This document shows positions 1 through 11,161 of a stretch of 64,000 nucleotides of DNA, piece by piece. The translations under genes and the position numbers were made by a program. Source of the stretch: Woeseiaceae bacterium. GTDB taxonomy: Bacteria > Pseudomonadota > Gammaproteobacteria > Steroidobacterales > Woeseiaceae. The notes beneath the pieces were generated by a model that worked only from the letters and a program-made list of their open reading frames with translations, was not told the DNA's origin and did not search any database. Position 1 is the first letter of the stretch, and each line of letters opens with the position of its first letter. The stretch spans positions 17,526-81,525 of the forward strand of contig JABDNG010000036.1 in the NCBI GenBank assembly GCA_013001045.1, read 5' to 3'.

Positions 1-1
1 A

Positions 2-625
2 GCCGGGGCCGCATTGATTGGCGGCGAAACGGCCGAGATGCCCGATATGTACTCCGACGGTGAGTACGACCTTGCCGGGTTTACGGTGGGCGCCGTTGAG
101 CGATCCGAATTAATCGACGGCAGCGCGATCCGGGAGGGCGACGCTTTGATCGGTATCGCGTCGAGCGGCCCGCATTCCAATGGATACTCGTTGATTCGCA
201 AAGTCCTGGACCGGGCGGGCGAATCCGACATCGATGGCGACCCTGCGCACGTCAAGCTCCTGGCGCCAACACGTATTTACGTCAAGGCAATTCTGGCGCT
301 AATGCAGGCAATGACGGTAAAAGGCCTTGCGCACATCACGGGTGGCGGAATCACAGAAAACGTGCCGCGAATCCTGCACGCCGCTCTGGATGCGGAAATT
401 GATACCGCGAGCTGGCAGCGAGGTGCCGTCTTCGACTGGCTGGCCGAACACGGCAATATCGAGACGGCCGAAATGCGCCGCACCTTCAATTGTGGGGTCG
501 GCATGGTCGTCGTTGTCGATGATGACAACGTCGATGACGCTGTCCGCGTATTGATCGATCAGGGTGAGATTGCCTGGCGACTGGGCCGCGTCGTTGCTGG
601 CCATCGGAAAACCCGTTACGTCTGA
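2..625 (+). CDS. purM: Phosphoribosylformylglycinamidine cyclo-ligase (AIR synthetase), C-terminal part
   Basis: This is the C-terminal 207 residues of PurM, which closes the imidazole ring of the purine precursor (FGAM + ATP to AIR) in the cytoplasm. The start lies upstream of the window; the frame is open from base 2. The segment begins with the family motif [11 protein letters not shown], which lines the active site, and continues with [13 protein letters not shown] and the [13 protein letters not shown] stretch typical of the PurM C-terminal domain. Length and motif order fit the usual enzyme of about 345 residues with the N-terminal part cut off. The stop codon overlaps the purN start by one base (TGATG), so the two purine genes are translationally coupled. 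Confidence 0.96.
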   Translation, partial: AGAALIGGETAEMPDMYSDGEYDLAGFTVGAVERSELIDGSAIREGDALIGIASSGPHSNGYSLIRKVLDRAGESDIDGDPAHVKLLAPTRIYVKAILALMQAMTVKGLAHITGGGITENVPRILHAALDAEIDTASWQRGAVFDWLAEHGNIETAEMRRTFNCGVGMVVVVDDDNVDDAVRVLIDQGEIAWRLGRVVAGHRKTRYV

Positions 626-1293
626 TGGCGACGCGCTGCAAAACCGCGATCCTGATTTCCGGATCAGGTACCAACCTCCAGGCATTTATCGATTATGTCG
701 CTGGCGGCGCTTCGATTCTTGAGCTTTCTGTCGTGCTGTCGAACCGACCGGACGCGTTCGGTCTGATCCGCGCCAGCAATGCCGGCATTCCCACGGTCTG
801 CCTGGAGCACGGTCAGTTCGCAAGCCGCGATGCATTCGACCGTGCGGTGGCTGCGAAACTCGATGCATGGCAGCCAGATCTTCTGGTTCTGGCCGGCTTC
901 ATGCGCATTTTGAGTGCCGGCTTCGTCGCGCGATATGCCGGCAGAATCCTGAACATCCATCCGGCGCTGTTACCGGCATATCCTGGACTCGATACACATC
1001 AGCGCGTGCTAGACGCCGGCGACGAATGGCACGGCAGTACCGTACATTTCGTGACCGAGGAACTCGACGGCGGACCGCGCATATTGCAGGGCCGCCTGCC
1101 GGTCATCACGGGCGAGACCGCCGATCAACTGGCGGCACGCGTGCAAGCCATCGAGCATCAGATCTATCCCGAGGCCGCTGACTGGGTCGGCGAAGGCCGC
1201 GTCGAATTCCGTAACGGCGAGACCTGGATCGACGGCGTTGTCGCCGACGAACCCGTCGTACACGTGTTCGATCGAACGGGAAAGAAACTGTAG
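625..1293 (+). CDS. purN: Phosphoribosylglycinamide formyltransferase (GAR transformylase)
   Basis: PurN moves a formyl group from 10-formyl-THF to glycinamide ribonucleotide in de novo purine synthesis. The 222-residue product has the expected length. Its N-terminus carries the phosphate-binding stretch LISGSGTNLQAFID. The catalytic Asn-His pair is in NIHPALLPAYPGLDTHQ, and the catalytic Asp is in the segment reading EWHGSTVHFVTEELDGG. The ATG overlaps the purM stop, and purMN is a common gammaproteobacterial operon. The gene runs towards dcd with only about 30 bases between them; I see no clear T-tract terminator there. Confidence 0.96.
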   Translation: MATRCKTAILISGSGTNLQAFIDYVAGGASILELSVVLSNRPDAFGLIRASNAGIPTVCLEHGQFASRDAFDRAVAAKLDAWQPDLLVLAGFMRILSAGFVARYAGRILNIHPALLPAYPGLDTHQRVLDAGDEWHGSTVHFVTEELDGGPRILQGRLPVITGETADQLAARVQAIEHQIYPEAADWVGEGRVEFRNGETWIDGVVADEPVVHVFDRTGKKL

Positions 1294-1324
1294 CGGTTCG
1301 TCGAGCAGGGACGGCTGGCGCAAA

Positions 1325-1891
1325 TCACGCCTTCGGCAGCGTCACGCCCGTCTGGCCCTGGTACTTGCCGCCGCGATCTTTATACGACGTCTCGCAGGCC
1401 TCGTCGGATTCCAGGAATAACATCTGCGCTACGCCTTCATTGGCGTAGATTTTGGCCGGCAGCGGTGTTGTATTCGAAAACTCGAGCGTCACATGCCCTT
1501 CCCACTCGGGCTCGAGCGGTGTCACATTCACGATGATGCCGCAACGCGCGTAGGTCGACTTGCCGAGGCATATCGTTAGCACCGTACGCGGAATGCGAAA
1601 AAACTCGACGGTACGCGCAAGCGCGAACGAATTCGGTGGAATTACGCATACGTCGCTTTGTATATCGACGAAGCTGGTCTCGTCGAATCCCTTCGGGTCG
1701 ACAATAGCCGAATTGATATTCGTAAAGATCTTGAATTCATCGGAACAACGAACGTCGTACCCATAGCTCGATGTCCCGTAACTGACGATGCGCCCACCCG
1801 GGTTTTCGCGGACCTGGCCCGGCTCGAACGGCTCGATCATGCCGTGCTCGGTAGCCATCCGCCGTATCCAGTGATCCGCTTTTATGCTCAT
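1325..1891 (-). CDS. dcd: dCTP deaminase
   Basis: This enzyme deaminates dCTP to dUTP, the main route to dTMP precursors in many gammaproteobacteria. The protein is 188 residues, matching the family. It opens with [13 protein letters not shown] and has the family stretches [12 protein letters not shown] and GKSTYARCG. The segment [23 protein letters not shown] carries the catalytic Glu, and the C-terminus ends in [13 protein letters not shown]. Its ATG overlaps the stop of the upstream mrp gene (ATGA), so both are probably read from one message. In Escherichia dcd, mrp and metG also lie near one another. Confidence 0.96.
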   Translation of the reverse strand: MSIKADHWIRRMATEHGMIEPFEPGQVRENPGGRIVSYGTSSYGYDVRCSDEFKIFTNINSAIVDPKGFDETSFVDIQSDVCVIPPNSFALARTVEFFRIPRTVLTICLGKSTYARCGIIVNVTPLEPEWEGHVTLEFSNTTPLPAKIYANEGVAQMLFLESDEACETSYKDRGGKYQGQTGVTLPKA

Positions 1892-2985
1892 TTGCTCGCC
1901 TCGACAACGATCGTGCCGAATTTCGAACTGTGATCAGTGCGCTCTGCCGCCTGTGCGGCCGAAATATTCCAGGCAGCGGCACGATACGCTTGTGCAATCG
2001 CCGATTCCGGCTCCGCAATCATGGTCGGCTTGCCCGAGTCCGTCTGCTCGCGAATACGCGCGTCGAGCGGCAGGCGCCCCAGAACCCGAACATCGAAATC
2101 GCGGCTCATCTTTTCGGCACCGCCCTCGCCGAAGATGGCATCTTCGTGGCCACAATTCGAACAGACATGCGTACTCATGTTTTCGACGATGCCGAGCACC
2201 GGAATCGAGACCTTGCGAAACATGGCCAGACCCTTGCGTGCATCGATCGTCGCGATATTCTGCGGCGTGGTTATGATGACGGTGCCCGATACCGGCACCT
2301 TCTGCGCCAGCGTCAGCTGGATATCGCCGGTTCCCGGCGGCATGTCGACGATCAGGTAGTCGAGGTCCTGCCATTGTGTCTGGTGCGTCAGTTGATCCAG
2401 CGCGGATGTCACCATTGGGCCGCGCCATACCATCGGCTGATCGGGATCGATCAGCGCACCGATCGACATGACCTGCAGGCCATGCGCTCGCAGCGGGAGC
2501 ATCGTCTTACCATCCTCGCTGACCGGCTGCTCGCCGACGATACCCATCATGTGGGGTTGGCTTGGGCCATAGATGTCGGCGTCCAGAATGCCGACAGACG
2601 CACCTTCGGTGGCCAGCGCCAATGCGATATTCGCAGACACTGTCGACTTTCCGACGCCGCCCTTGCCGGACGCAACAGCGATAATGTTCTTGACGCCGTC
2701 GATCGGTTTGAGATTCTTTTGCACGGCGTGCCGGATAATCCGGGTTTGCAGGTTGATTTCGACGTTTTCCGCCCCCGTTTCCGCGCGCAATTCGTCCGAA
2801 ATCCGGTCCCGGATCGAATCGTGCAGGCTGTTGCACGGAAACCCGAGCTCAACCGTTGCTTTGACCGTATCGCCCGACAGGCTCGCGTCGCGGACCCGGG
2901 CGACCTCGCCCAGTTTCCGGTCTACCGCCAATAAATCGATGGAATTGAGGAACTTGCCTACATCTGAATCTGTTGACGCCGTCAC
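1888..2985 (-). CDS. mrp: Mrp/NBP35-family iron-sulfur carrier ATPase (ApbC)
   Basis: This is a P-loop protein that binds and hands on [4Fe-4S] clusters. An N-terminal DUF59-like domain (about residues 1-85) precedes the ATPase domain. That domain opens with the deviant Walker A motif [17 protein letters not shown] and contains [25 protein letters not shown] and the paired cysteines in [16 protein letters not shown] that hold the cluster. I chose the GTG at 2985 (reading [13 protein letters not shown]) because the domain begins there; an in-frame ATG at 3054 would add 23 residues of low-complexity sequence. The gene is divergent from the kinase gene and overlaps dcd by four bases. Confidence 0.93.
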   Translation of the reverse strand: MTASTDSDVGKFLNSIDLLAVDRKLGEVARVRDASLSGDTVKATVELGFPCNSLHDSIRDRISDELRAETGAENVEINLQTRIIRHAVQKNLKPIDGVKNIIAVASGKGGVGKSTVSANIALALATEGASVGILDADIYGPSQPHMMGIVGEQPVSEDGKTMLPLRAHGLQVMSIGALIDPDQPMVWRGPMVTSALDQLTHQTQWQDLDYLIVDMPPGTGDIQLTLAQKVPVSGTVIITTPQNIATIDARKGLAMFRKVSIPVLGIVENMSTHVCSNCGHEDAIFGEGGAEKMSRDFDVRVLGRLPLDARIREQTDSGKPTMIAEPESAIAQAYRAAAWNISAAQAAERTDHSSKFGTIVVEASK

Positions 2986-3054
2986 ACTTCGCTCGCTTGC
3001 ATTAGGTAAAATTAAGGGTCGAAAGGCCGGCCGCGGACGGCATTTCGGTGGCAC

Positions 3055-3369
3055 ATTGTAACGGAGGTGAGTCAGGAACCAAGCCCGTTTTTGGGGATCC
3101 CGACGAAATGGCCATCCTTCGCTGCACGTCAGTATTGGCGGGCGATGTGTCAGTTCCGATGTGGCATAATGCGGCGTCGGGGGTTGGCTGAGACTGTAAC
3201 CGAGGGTGCCTGTATTGGGGACCGCGCCCCGTATTGCTTGGGCAAGAGCGACAAACGAATTGGCGTTACGTAAGAAATCAATGAGGATTTTCTCGATTCC
3301 AGGGATGGCACCCCAACGGCACCGCTCATCACAGCGGCGGCGTTCTCCAGCCGTTCACGGTCCTGCTCT
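3055..3369. other. Intergenic region between mrp and the HEAT-repeat kinase
   Basis: About 315 bases with no convincing gene. It must hold the divergent promoters of mrp and of the kinase-pilT operon. A short open frame at 3067-3273 has no recognisable product. GC-rich inverted stretches such as GGGG(ACCGCG)CCCC near 3217-3230 could fold in the kinase leader. The leader would be about 190 bases long if transcription starts near 3177. Confidence 0.5.
3162..3170 (+). promoter_or_regulatory. Possible extended -10 promoter for the kinase-PilT operon
   Basis: The bases TGGCATAAT form an extended -10 element (TGn plus CATAAT at 3165-3170). No good -35 hexamer lies 16-18 bases upstream, which is tolerated at extended -10 promoters. 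Assignment is by eye only. Confidence 0.35.
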
Positions 3370-5805
3370 ATGAGTTTCCTCGCCTCGTTTCGCTCCGACC
3401 AGGTTCTCGCAAACCTGATCGCCGAACCGGATCCCACGTCGCCCGGGGCACAAAAGCTCATCGACAAGCTGAAGAAGGCTGGCAACCGGGCCGTGCCCAA
3501 AATAATCGACGCCCTGGCTTTGTCAGACAAAACGCACACGATGGTTCTGGTCGACATCTTAAGTGAACTGATTAACGACAAGAATCTCGACATGTATCGC
3601 GAAGGACTGGCCGACGGCAACGACCGAGTTGTATCGGGTACCGCGTGGGCTCTTTCGAGCAGCACCATTTACAACCCCAACAGTCTGCTTGACTTCTTCG
3701 ATGACGACGAAGTCTCGAAAGCGGCGCTCATCGAGGTGCTTCGCGTGCACAAGCAGGACCTGAGTGTGCACGAATTGCTGCGTCGAGCCTACGAGTGCGA
3801 AACCAAAGAGAAGGCCGCAATATTCAAAATCATTGAGGAGACGATCCAGCCTGAAATGGTGCCGGATCTGATCGCACGTATGGGCGGCAAGGACCCGGTC
3901 ATCAAAATGCACCTGATGAACCTGCTGGCTCGATTCGACAAACCGGAAATAAACCATGCGCTGGAAATGCAGCTCAAGGACTCGAACAAGATGGTCCGCA
4001 GCGCCGCACTTTCCGCGCTTGCCATGCGTGGTGGCAATATCAATATCGAAAAAGTTGCCGAAATCCTGACCGATCCCGACCTCGATGTGCAGAACAAAGC
4101 GGTCGACGTCTTGATAAAAGCCAATCACCCCGACACGGTGCGACACCTGGTTAACGCGCTCAAAGACGAATCCGAATACTCACGGCGCGCTGCCGTAGAG
4201 GTGCTCAACGAGATCGGCGACGTCAATTCCGTTAAAGACCTTCTGGGCGCCCTCAAAGACGACGACTGGTGGGTCCGTTCTCGCGCCGGTGATGCGCTCG
4301 CCGAAATCGGCGGCCCCAAAGTCGTGGATTCTGTCGTCACGTTGATCAATGACAAAGACGAGGATATTCGCCGAACCGCGATCGAGATACTCAACGCGAC
4401 CAAGGATCAACGCGCGGTCGAGCATTTGATCAAGGCGACCGATGATTCTGATTGGTGGGTTCGCGAGCGGGCAGTCGATGCGCTATCGAAAATCGGCGAC
4501 ACCAAAGCGCTGCCGAAACTCGAGTCCATGCTCGGCCAGGACAAGAAAACGGATACTGTCGTTATTCGCGCGCTCGGCAAGCTTGGCAGTCACAAACACA
4601 TCGAGAAAATCCTGCCCTTGTTGCAGCGCCCTGAAAAGGAAGTTCAGGTCGAAGCAATCAAGGCGCTGGCGCAATTGACGGATGACGCGCATGCGGAGAC
4701 CATTCGTAAGGTCCTGAGAAAGGTCAAACAGTCGGAAGACGCGACCATCATCAATGTCGCCGACAAGGCGTTGAAGGACCTGGATGCACGTTACTCCGAA
4801 ACCGTTCTCGAAGAAAACGTGCGTGCCGAAAAGATCTCGGCGCATACGAAGACGCTGCTGCTTGAGAATGATGAACTCGACGAGTTGCTGGGCGCACAGG
4901 CGGCCAAAATCGCAGAAGCGGCTAAGCCGGCGGAATCTGAGGATGCGGCGCTCGGCGAGCAGGTACTCGACATAGCCAAACTCAACCCGGGCGATATCAT
5001 CGACGGCCGTTACAAGTACATCGAGAAGATCGGTAAGGGCGCATTCGGCACTGTGCTGCTCATGGAAGACGAGGTTGTCGACGAGCAACTGATTCTGAAG
5101 TTCTTGAATCCGAACGTCTCATCGGACGAAGAAATGATGAAGCGCTTCGTCCACGAACTCCGCTATTCTCGCAAGATCACGCACCGCAATATCATTCGAA
5201 TTTATGACTTCCTGAAACTGCAGGGCTGTTACGCCATATCGATGGAGTACTTTCCGTCGCACACGTTGTCCGGTGAAATTCCCGACAACAAGCCGATGGA
5301 CATCCAGAAAGTACTGAAATATTCGCGGGATATCGCGGCGGGAATGAACGTGGCTCACCAGGCTGGCGTCATACACCGCGACCTCAAACCGGCCAATATT
5401 CTCGTGAATGAAGACGGACTGCTCAAGATCGTGGATTTTGGTGTTGCGGCGGCGGCCAGTAGCGGCGACACTCAGCTAACCAAAACCGGCTACGTGATTG
5501 GTTCACCGAAATATATGGCACCAGAGCAGATTCTTGGCAAGAAAGTGGATGTTACGGCTGACGTCTATAGCGTCGGTGTGATTATGTACGAGATGGCGAC
5601 GGGTATACCGCCCTACAGTCGCGGCGACCATATGTCGGTCATGTACCAGCATGTGCAGGGCAAGGCCAAACATTGCCAGGAAATCAATCCCGATATCAGC
5701 GACGAATTCGCGGCGCTCATTGTCAAAGCGATGTCGGTCGACAAGACCAAGCGCTTTCAATCCATGCTTGAACTCACCGAAGCGCTCGACGCAGTCGCAA
5801 CCTGA
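3370..5805 (+). CDS. Cytoplasmic HEAT-repeat Ser/Thr protein kinase
   Basis: The 811-residue protein joins an N-terminal array of HEAT/PBS-lyase-type helical repeats (about residues 20-470) to a C-terminal eukaryotic-type kinase domain (about 545-810). A charged, probably coiled linker lies at 470-540. Repeats are obvious as recurring units such as DDDWWVRSRAGDALAEIG and DSDWWVRERAVDALSKIG. The kinase core is complete: glycine loop IGKGAFGTV (554-562), Lys577, alpha-C Glu596, HRDLKPAN with catalytic Asp671, DFG 689-691 and APE at 717-719. It should therefore be active. There is no membrane segment or extracellular sensor domain. Two PilT/PilU ATPase genes follow at 8-base spacing, so it is probably co-transcribed with them. 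The target is not known from sequence; the retraction motors are an obvious guess. Confidence 0.92.
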   Translation: MSFLASFRSDQVLANLIAEPDPTSPGAQKLIDKLKKAGNRAVPKIIDALALSDKTHTMVLVDILSELINDKNLDMYREGLADGNDRVVSGTAWALSSSTIYNPNSLLDFFDDDEVSKAALIEVLRVHKQDLSVHELLRRAYECETKEKAAIFKIIEETIQPEMVPDLIARMGGKDPVIKMHLMNLLARFDKPEINHALEMQLKDSNKMVRSAALSALAMRGGNINIEKVAEILTDPDLDVQNKAVDVLIKANHPDTVRHLVNALKDESEYSRRAAVEVLNEIGDVNSVKDLLGALKDDDWWVRSRAGDALAEIGGPKVVDSVVTLINDKDEDIRRTAIEILNATKDQRAVEHLIKATDDSDWWVRERAVDALSKIGDTKALPKLESMLGQDKKTDTVVIRALGKLGSHKHIEKILPLLQRPEKEVQVEAIKALAQLTDDAHAETIRKVLRKVKQSEDATIINVADKALKDLDARYSETVLEENVRAEKISAHTKTLLLENDELDELLGAQAAKIAEAAKPAESEDAALGEQVLDIAKLNPGDIIDGRYKYIEKIGKGAFGTVLLMEDEVVDEQLILKFLNPNVSSDEEMMKRFVHELRYSRKITHRNIIRIYDFLKLQGCYAISMEYFPSHTLSGEIPDNKPMDIQKVLKYSRDIAAGMNVAHQAGVIHRDLKPANILVNEDGLLKIVDFGVAAAASSGDTQLTKTGYVIGSPKYMAPEQILGKKVDVTADVYSVGVIMYEMATGIPPYSRGDHMSVMYQHVQGKAKHCQEINPDISDEFAALIVKAMSVDKTKRFQSMLELTEALDAVAT

Positions 5806-5813
5806 GACCAGCC

Positions 5814-6908
5814 ATGGCTCGTATCGACGCATTCCTGAAACTGGGACTGGCACAAGGGTGCTCCGACGTGCATCTCGCTGTCGGCATTCCGCCGATGTTG
5901 CGCATGAATGGCGACCTGATGCCGATCAAGTTTCGTCAGCTGTCCGACACCGAACTCGAAACCTACATTACAGAGATCCTGACCGCCAAACAGAAAGAAC
6001 GCCTGGCCGAAGGGCATGATCTCGATTTTTCCTACGTCGGCGACGAAGGGGGCCGATTTCGCGTCAACGTCTTCCGCAAAGAGACCGGCATTGGCGCGGT
6101 ATTCCGGCATATTCCAGGCGACGTACCGAAACTCGATGAGCTGCAGGTGCCGCCGATCCTGAAAAAGTTCTGCGACTATCACCAGGGCATGGTGCTTGTC
6201 ACGGGATCGACCGGTACCGGCAAGTCAACGACACTCGCCGCCATGATCGATCACCTCAACGAGACCCGCAATCTGAACATTATCAGCCTCGAGGACCCGA
6301 TCGAGTTTGTGCACCCGAGCAAGAACTGCCAGGTTATCCAGCGCGAAGTTGGCACGCACGTCAAGAGTTTTGCCGACGGCGTGCGTTCGGCGATGCGCGA
6401 AGATCCCGACGTCATCCTGGTGGGCGAACTGCGCGACGCCGAGACCATTTCCATGGCGATGACTGCAGCGGAAACAGGGCATCTCGTCCTCGGCACCTTG
6501 CACACCACGGGTGCCGTGAAGACCATCGACCGCATAATCGACGCCCTGCCTGGCGAGCTGCGCGAACAGACCAAGGGATTCCTGTCGATGAGCCTGAAGG
6601 CCGTCGTCACGCAGGTACTGGTCAAGACGCCCGACGGACGCGGTCGCCGCGCCGTACTCGAGATCCTGGTGAATAATCGTGCAATTGCCAAGTTAATTAC
6701 TACTGACCAGACGCATCAAATACCGTCACAGCTGCAGACCGGTAAGGACGCTGGCATGCAGATCATGGACCAGGCGTTGCTCGACGCGATTAGCGCAAAA
6801 CAGATCGACGCCGATGACGCTATCCGTTTTGCATTGGATAAAAAGAAGTTCCAGCGCTTCATCACCGACACCGATATGGTTCAGACACTCGATATCAGTG
6901 GGGGTTGA
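5814..6908 (+). CDS. PilT/PilU-family type IV pilus retraction ATPase (first copy)
   Basis: This hexameric secretion-type ATPase is of the PilT/PilU class, which drives pilus retraction from the cytoplasmic base. The 364 residues show the N-terminal PAS-like domain (SDVHLAVGIPPMLRMNG), Walker A GSTGTGKST with Lys137, the Asp box LEDPIEFVH, Walker B VILVGELRDAETI and the His box LGTLHT. The C-terminal motif that reads AIRNLIRE in classical PilT is here AIAKLITT, so it is divergent. The gene starts 8 bases after the kinase and ends 8 bases before a second copy. Usual gammaproteobacterial pilTU sits next to yggS/proC; this location is different. Whether it is closer to PilT or PilU needs a tree. 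Confidence 0.9.
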   Translation: MARIDAFLKLGLAQGCSDVHLAVGIPPMLRMNGDLMPIKFRQLSDTELETYITEILTAKQKERLAEGHDLDFSYVGDEGGRFRVNVFRKETGIGAVFRHIPGDVPKLDELQVPPILKKFCDYHQGMVLVTGSTGTGKSTTLAAMIDHLNETRNLNIISLEDPIEFVHPSKNCQVIQREVGTHVKSFADGVRSAMREDPDVILVGELRDAETISMAMTAAETGHLVLGTLHTTGAVKTIDRIIDALPGELREQTKGFLSMSLKAVVTQVLVKTPDGRGRRAVLEILVNNRAIAKLITTDQTHQIPSQLQTGKDAGMQIMDQALLDAISAKQIDADDAIRFALDKKKFQRFITDTDMVQTLDISGG

Positions 6909-6916
6909 ACTAAGCC

Positions 6917-7978
6917 ATGGCACAGATTGACAGCTACCTTACGAAAGCACTCAAGGAAAAGGCCTCAGACCTGCATTTCGTTTCGGGTGATCCCGTTCGC
7001 GCACGCGTGCATGGCAACCTCGCAGTACTCATCGAGGAGCCGTTGCAAACCGACAAAGCAGAAGAGGCCATATTCGAAATCATGGATGGCATCACGAAAA
7101 AGGCGTTCGATGCCGACGACGCTGCCGATTTCGCGTATGAGATTCCCGACGTCTCGCGCTTTCGTGTCAACGCGTTTCGCCATCTGAACGGCATTGGCGC
7201 CATATTTCGTGCAATTCCATCCACGGCACTAACGCTCGTTGACCTCGGCATGCCCAAGGTCATTCACGACCTCTGCAAGTACACGCAGGGGATGATACTG
7301 GTCACGGGCAAGACCGGCTCGGGCAAGTCCACGACGCTTGCGGCAATGATCGACGCCATGAACAAGCGCCTCAAAGGCCATATCCTTACGATTGAAGACC
7401 CCATCGAATTCGTTCATAAGGCTCAGGGATGCCTGATGAGCCAGCGCGAAATCGGCGTCCACAGTCCGAGTTTCGCCGAAGCCCTGCACTCGGCGATGCG
7501 CGAAGACCCTGACGTAATCCTGGTCGGCGAAATGCGCGACCTCGAGACCATCAGTATTGCGGTGACGGCAGCCGAGATGGGAATTCTTGTTATGGGTACG
7601 CTGCACACCAACGGCGCCGCGCAGACCGTGGACCGCATTATCAACTCGTTCCCGGCCGACAAGCAAAGTCACATTCGCACAATGATCTCCACGTCATTAC
7701 GGGGCGTCGTGTCACAACAGCTGCTGCCCACGATTCACGAACCCGGCCGCGCCGCCGCGCTCGAAATCATGATCAATACGCCGGCTGTTTCAAACCTGAT
7801 TCGACAGGGCAAACTCGACCAGCTGGAAACGGCCATTCAGAGCGGCGGTAGCATCGGCATGAAATCAATGGATGGCGCGCTCATGGAACTTGTCGAGAAA
7901 GGCTGGGTATCGGGCCAGGAGGCCTACCTGCAGGCCAACAACAAGTCGAAGTTCGAGAAAGTCAGAGAAGCCGAGTAG
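6917..7978 (+). CDS. PilT/PilU-family type IV pilus retraction ATPase (second copy)
   Basis: This is a 353-residue paralogue of the preceding ATPase. It has the same layout: N-terminal [19 protein letters not shown], Walker [10 protein letters not shown] (Lys137, the same position as in the first copy), [15 protein letters not shown], Walker [15 protein letters not shown] and [11 protein letters not shown]. The C-terminal region keeps a better match to the PilT AIRNLIRE motif ([10 protein letters not shown]). Tandem retraction ATPases usually act together, one as the main motor and one as an accessory. The copies have diverged well beyond a recent duplication. The gene is the last of the kinase operon; metG follows after about 90 bases. 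Confidence 0.9.
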   Translation: MAQIDSYLTKALKEKASDLHFVSGDPVRARVHGNLAVLIEEPLQTDKAEEAIFEIMDGITKKAFDADDAADFAYEIPDVSRFRVNAFRHLNGIGAIFRAIPSTALTLVDLGMPKVIHDLCKYTQGMILVTGKTGSGKSTTLAAMIDAMNKRLKGHILTIEDPIEFVHKAQGCLMSQREIGVHSPSFAEALHSAMREDPDVILVGEMRDLETISIAVTAAEMGILVMGTLHTNGAAQTVDRIINSFPADKQSHIRTMISTSLRGVVSQQLLPTIHEPGRAAALEIMINTPAVSNLIRQGKLDQLETAIQSGGSIGMKSMDGALMELVEKGWVSGQEAYLQANNKSKFEKVREAE

Positions 7979-8067
7979 CACTTCACTTCCAAGAACACCG
8001 CTCGGCGATCCTTTCTTCCGCGTTGCATGGCATAATCGCGCCCACTGCCAATCTGAAGCCACATTTG

Positions 8068-10071
<2,004 letters not shown>

Positions 10072-10087
10072 TCCTTACAATAGCCCG

Positions 10088-10669
10088 ATGACAGAAATCG
10101 TCGTCATTCTCATCAGCACCGTGCTGGTCAACAACTTCGTCCTGGTCCGGTTTCTCGGGCTGTGCCCGTTTCTCGGCGTGTCACGAAACCTCGAAGCTGC
10201 GACCGGCATGTCGCTGGCAACGGCGTTCGTACTGACGCTGTCCTCGGCAACCGCCTACCTGCTGCACCAGTACGTCCTCGTACCCCTCGAACTCGAGTAC
10301 CTGCGCACGATCGGCTTCATCCTTGTTATTGCCGCCAGTGTGCAATTTACGGAGATCATGGTGCGCCGCATGAGTCCTCTGCTCGACCAGGTTTTGGGCA
10401 TCTACATCCCACTGATAGCGACGAATTGCGCAGTGCTGGGCGTCGCCTTGCTTAACGTGCAGCAGTCCAAGGGCTTCGTGCAGTCGGTATTCTACGGCTT
10501 CGGCGCGTCCATGGGATTCGCGCTCGTATTGATCATGTTCGCAGCCATTCGTGAACGCCTCGAAGCGGCCGATATCCCGGCTCCCTTTCGCGGCACGGCG
10601 ATTGCGTTAATGACGGCAGGCATGATGTCGCTCGCGTTCATGGGATTTTCGGGTATGGCCCGACCTTGA
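10088..10669 (+). CDS. rsxA: Rsx/Rnf electron transport complex subunit A
   Basis: RsxA is an integral inner-membrane subunit of the Rnf-type complex, homologous to NqrE. The 193 residues form about six membrane segments and open with [20 protein letters not shown], followed by [11 protein letters not shown] and [15 protein letters not shown]. The two cysteines belong to the conserved positions that hold a membrane iron-sulfur centre in this family. It is the first gene of rsxABCDGE-nth, 16 bases after metG. In Escherichia this complex uses NADH to keep the SoxR regulator reduced; in other bacteria it couples ferredoxin and NAD to an ion gradient. Confidence 0.96.
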   Translation: MTEIVVILISTVLVNNFVLVRFLGLCPFLGVSRNLEAATGMSLATAFVLTLSSATAYLLHQYVLVPLELEYLRTIGFILVIAASVQFTEIMVRRMSPLLDQVLGIYIPLIATNCAVLGVALLNVQQSKGFVQSVFYGFGASMGFALVLIMFAAIRERLEAADIPAPFRGTAIALMTAGMMSLAFMGFSGMARP

Positions 10670-10678
10670 TGGAAAGCT

Positions 10679-11161
10679 ATGTGGATCGCCGTCATAACAA
10701 TTGCACTAATCGCCCTCGGCGCCGGCCTTGCGTTGAGTGTCGCGTCGAGGCGACTGGCGTCGAGCAGCGGCGATCTTGTCGAGCAGGTGAATGACCTGTT
10801 GCCGCAGACGCAATGCGCGCAATGCGGCTATCCCGGGTGCCGGCCGTACGCAGCCGCTATCGTCGATGGCGCCGCCGAGATCAATCTCTGCCCGCCTGGC
10901 GGCGCAGCCACAGTGCAGCGTCTGGCTGACTTGCTTGGCAAGGATGCGATTCCATTGGACAAGACCGTCGAGCCTTCCGTTGCCGTTATCGATGAATCAC
11001 TGTGTATCGGCTGCGTCCATTGTCGCAACGCCTGCCCTGTCGATGCGATCGTCGGCGCTCCGCACTTCATGCATACGATCATCGAAAGTGAATGTACCGG
11101 ATGCGAACTTTGCGTCGCGCCGTGCCCCGTGGACTGCATCAGCATGAGGCCGCTCGCGTGA
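10679..11161 (+). CDS. rsxB: Rsx/Rnf electron transport complex subunit B, iron-sulfur protein
   Basis: RsxB is the ferredoxin-like entry subunit on the cytoplasmic face. An N-terminal membrane anchor (residues 2-22) is followed by the four-cysteine Fe-S domain (CAQCGYPGC, then a later Cys in NLCPPGG). Two classical [4Fe-4S] motifs come next: [12 protein letters not shown] and [12 protein letters not shown]. At 160 residues it is shorter than the Escherichia protein of about 190 but keeps every cluster. The stop overlaps the GTG start of rsxC (GTGA). Confidence 0.95.
   Translation: MWIAVITIALIALGAGLALSVASRRLASSSGDLVEQVNDLLPQTQCAQCGYPGCRPYAAAIVDGAAEINLCPPGGAATVQRLADLLGKDAIPLDKTVEPSVAVIDESLCIGCVHCRNACPVDAIVGAPHFMHTIIESECTGCELCVAPCPVDCISMRPLA

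Noticed and set aside
1930-2934. A 334-codon frame antisense to mrp
   Set aside because: Arg/His-rich translation with no domain; the mrp frame has every expected motif.
3160-3260. Possible TPP (THI-box) riboswitch because of a CTGAGA stretch in the kinase leader
   Set aside because: Only the CTGAGA segment matches. The other conserved parts of the TPP aptamer are missing and the gene is not a thiamine gene.
3067-3273. A 68-codon open frame upstream of the kinase
   Set aside because: No ribosome site, no recognisable product and a composition unlike neighbouring genes; probably chance.
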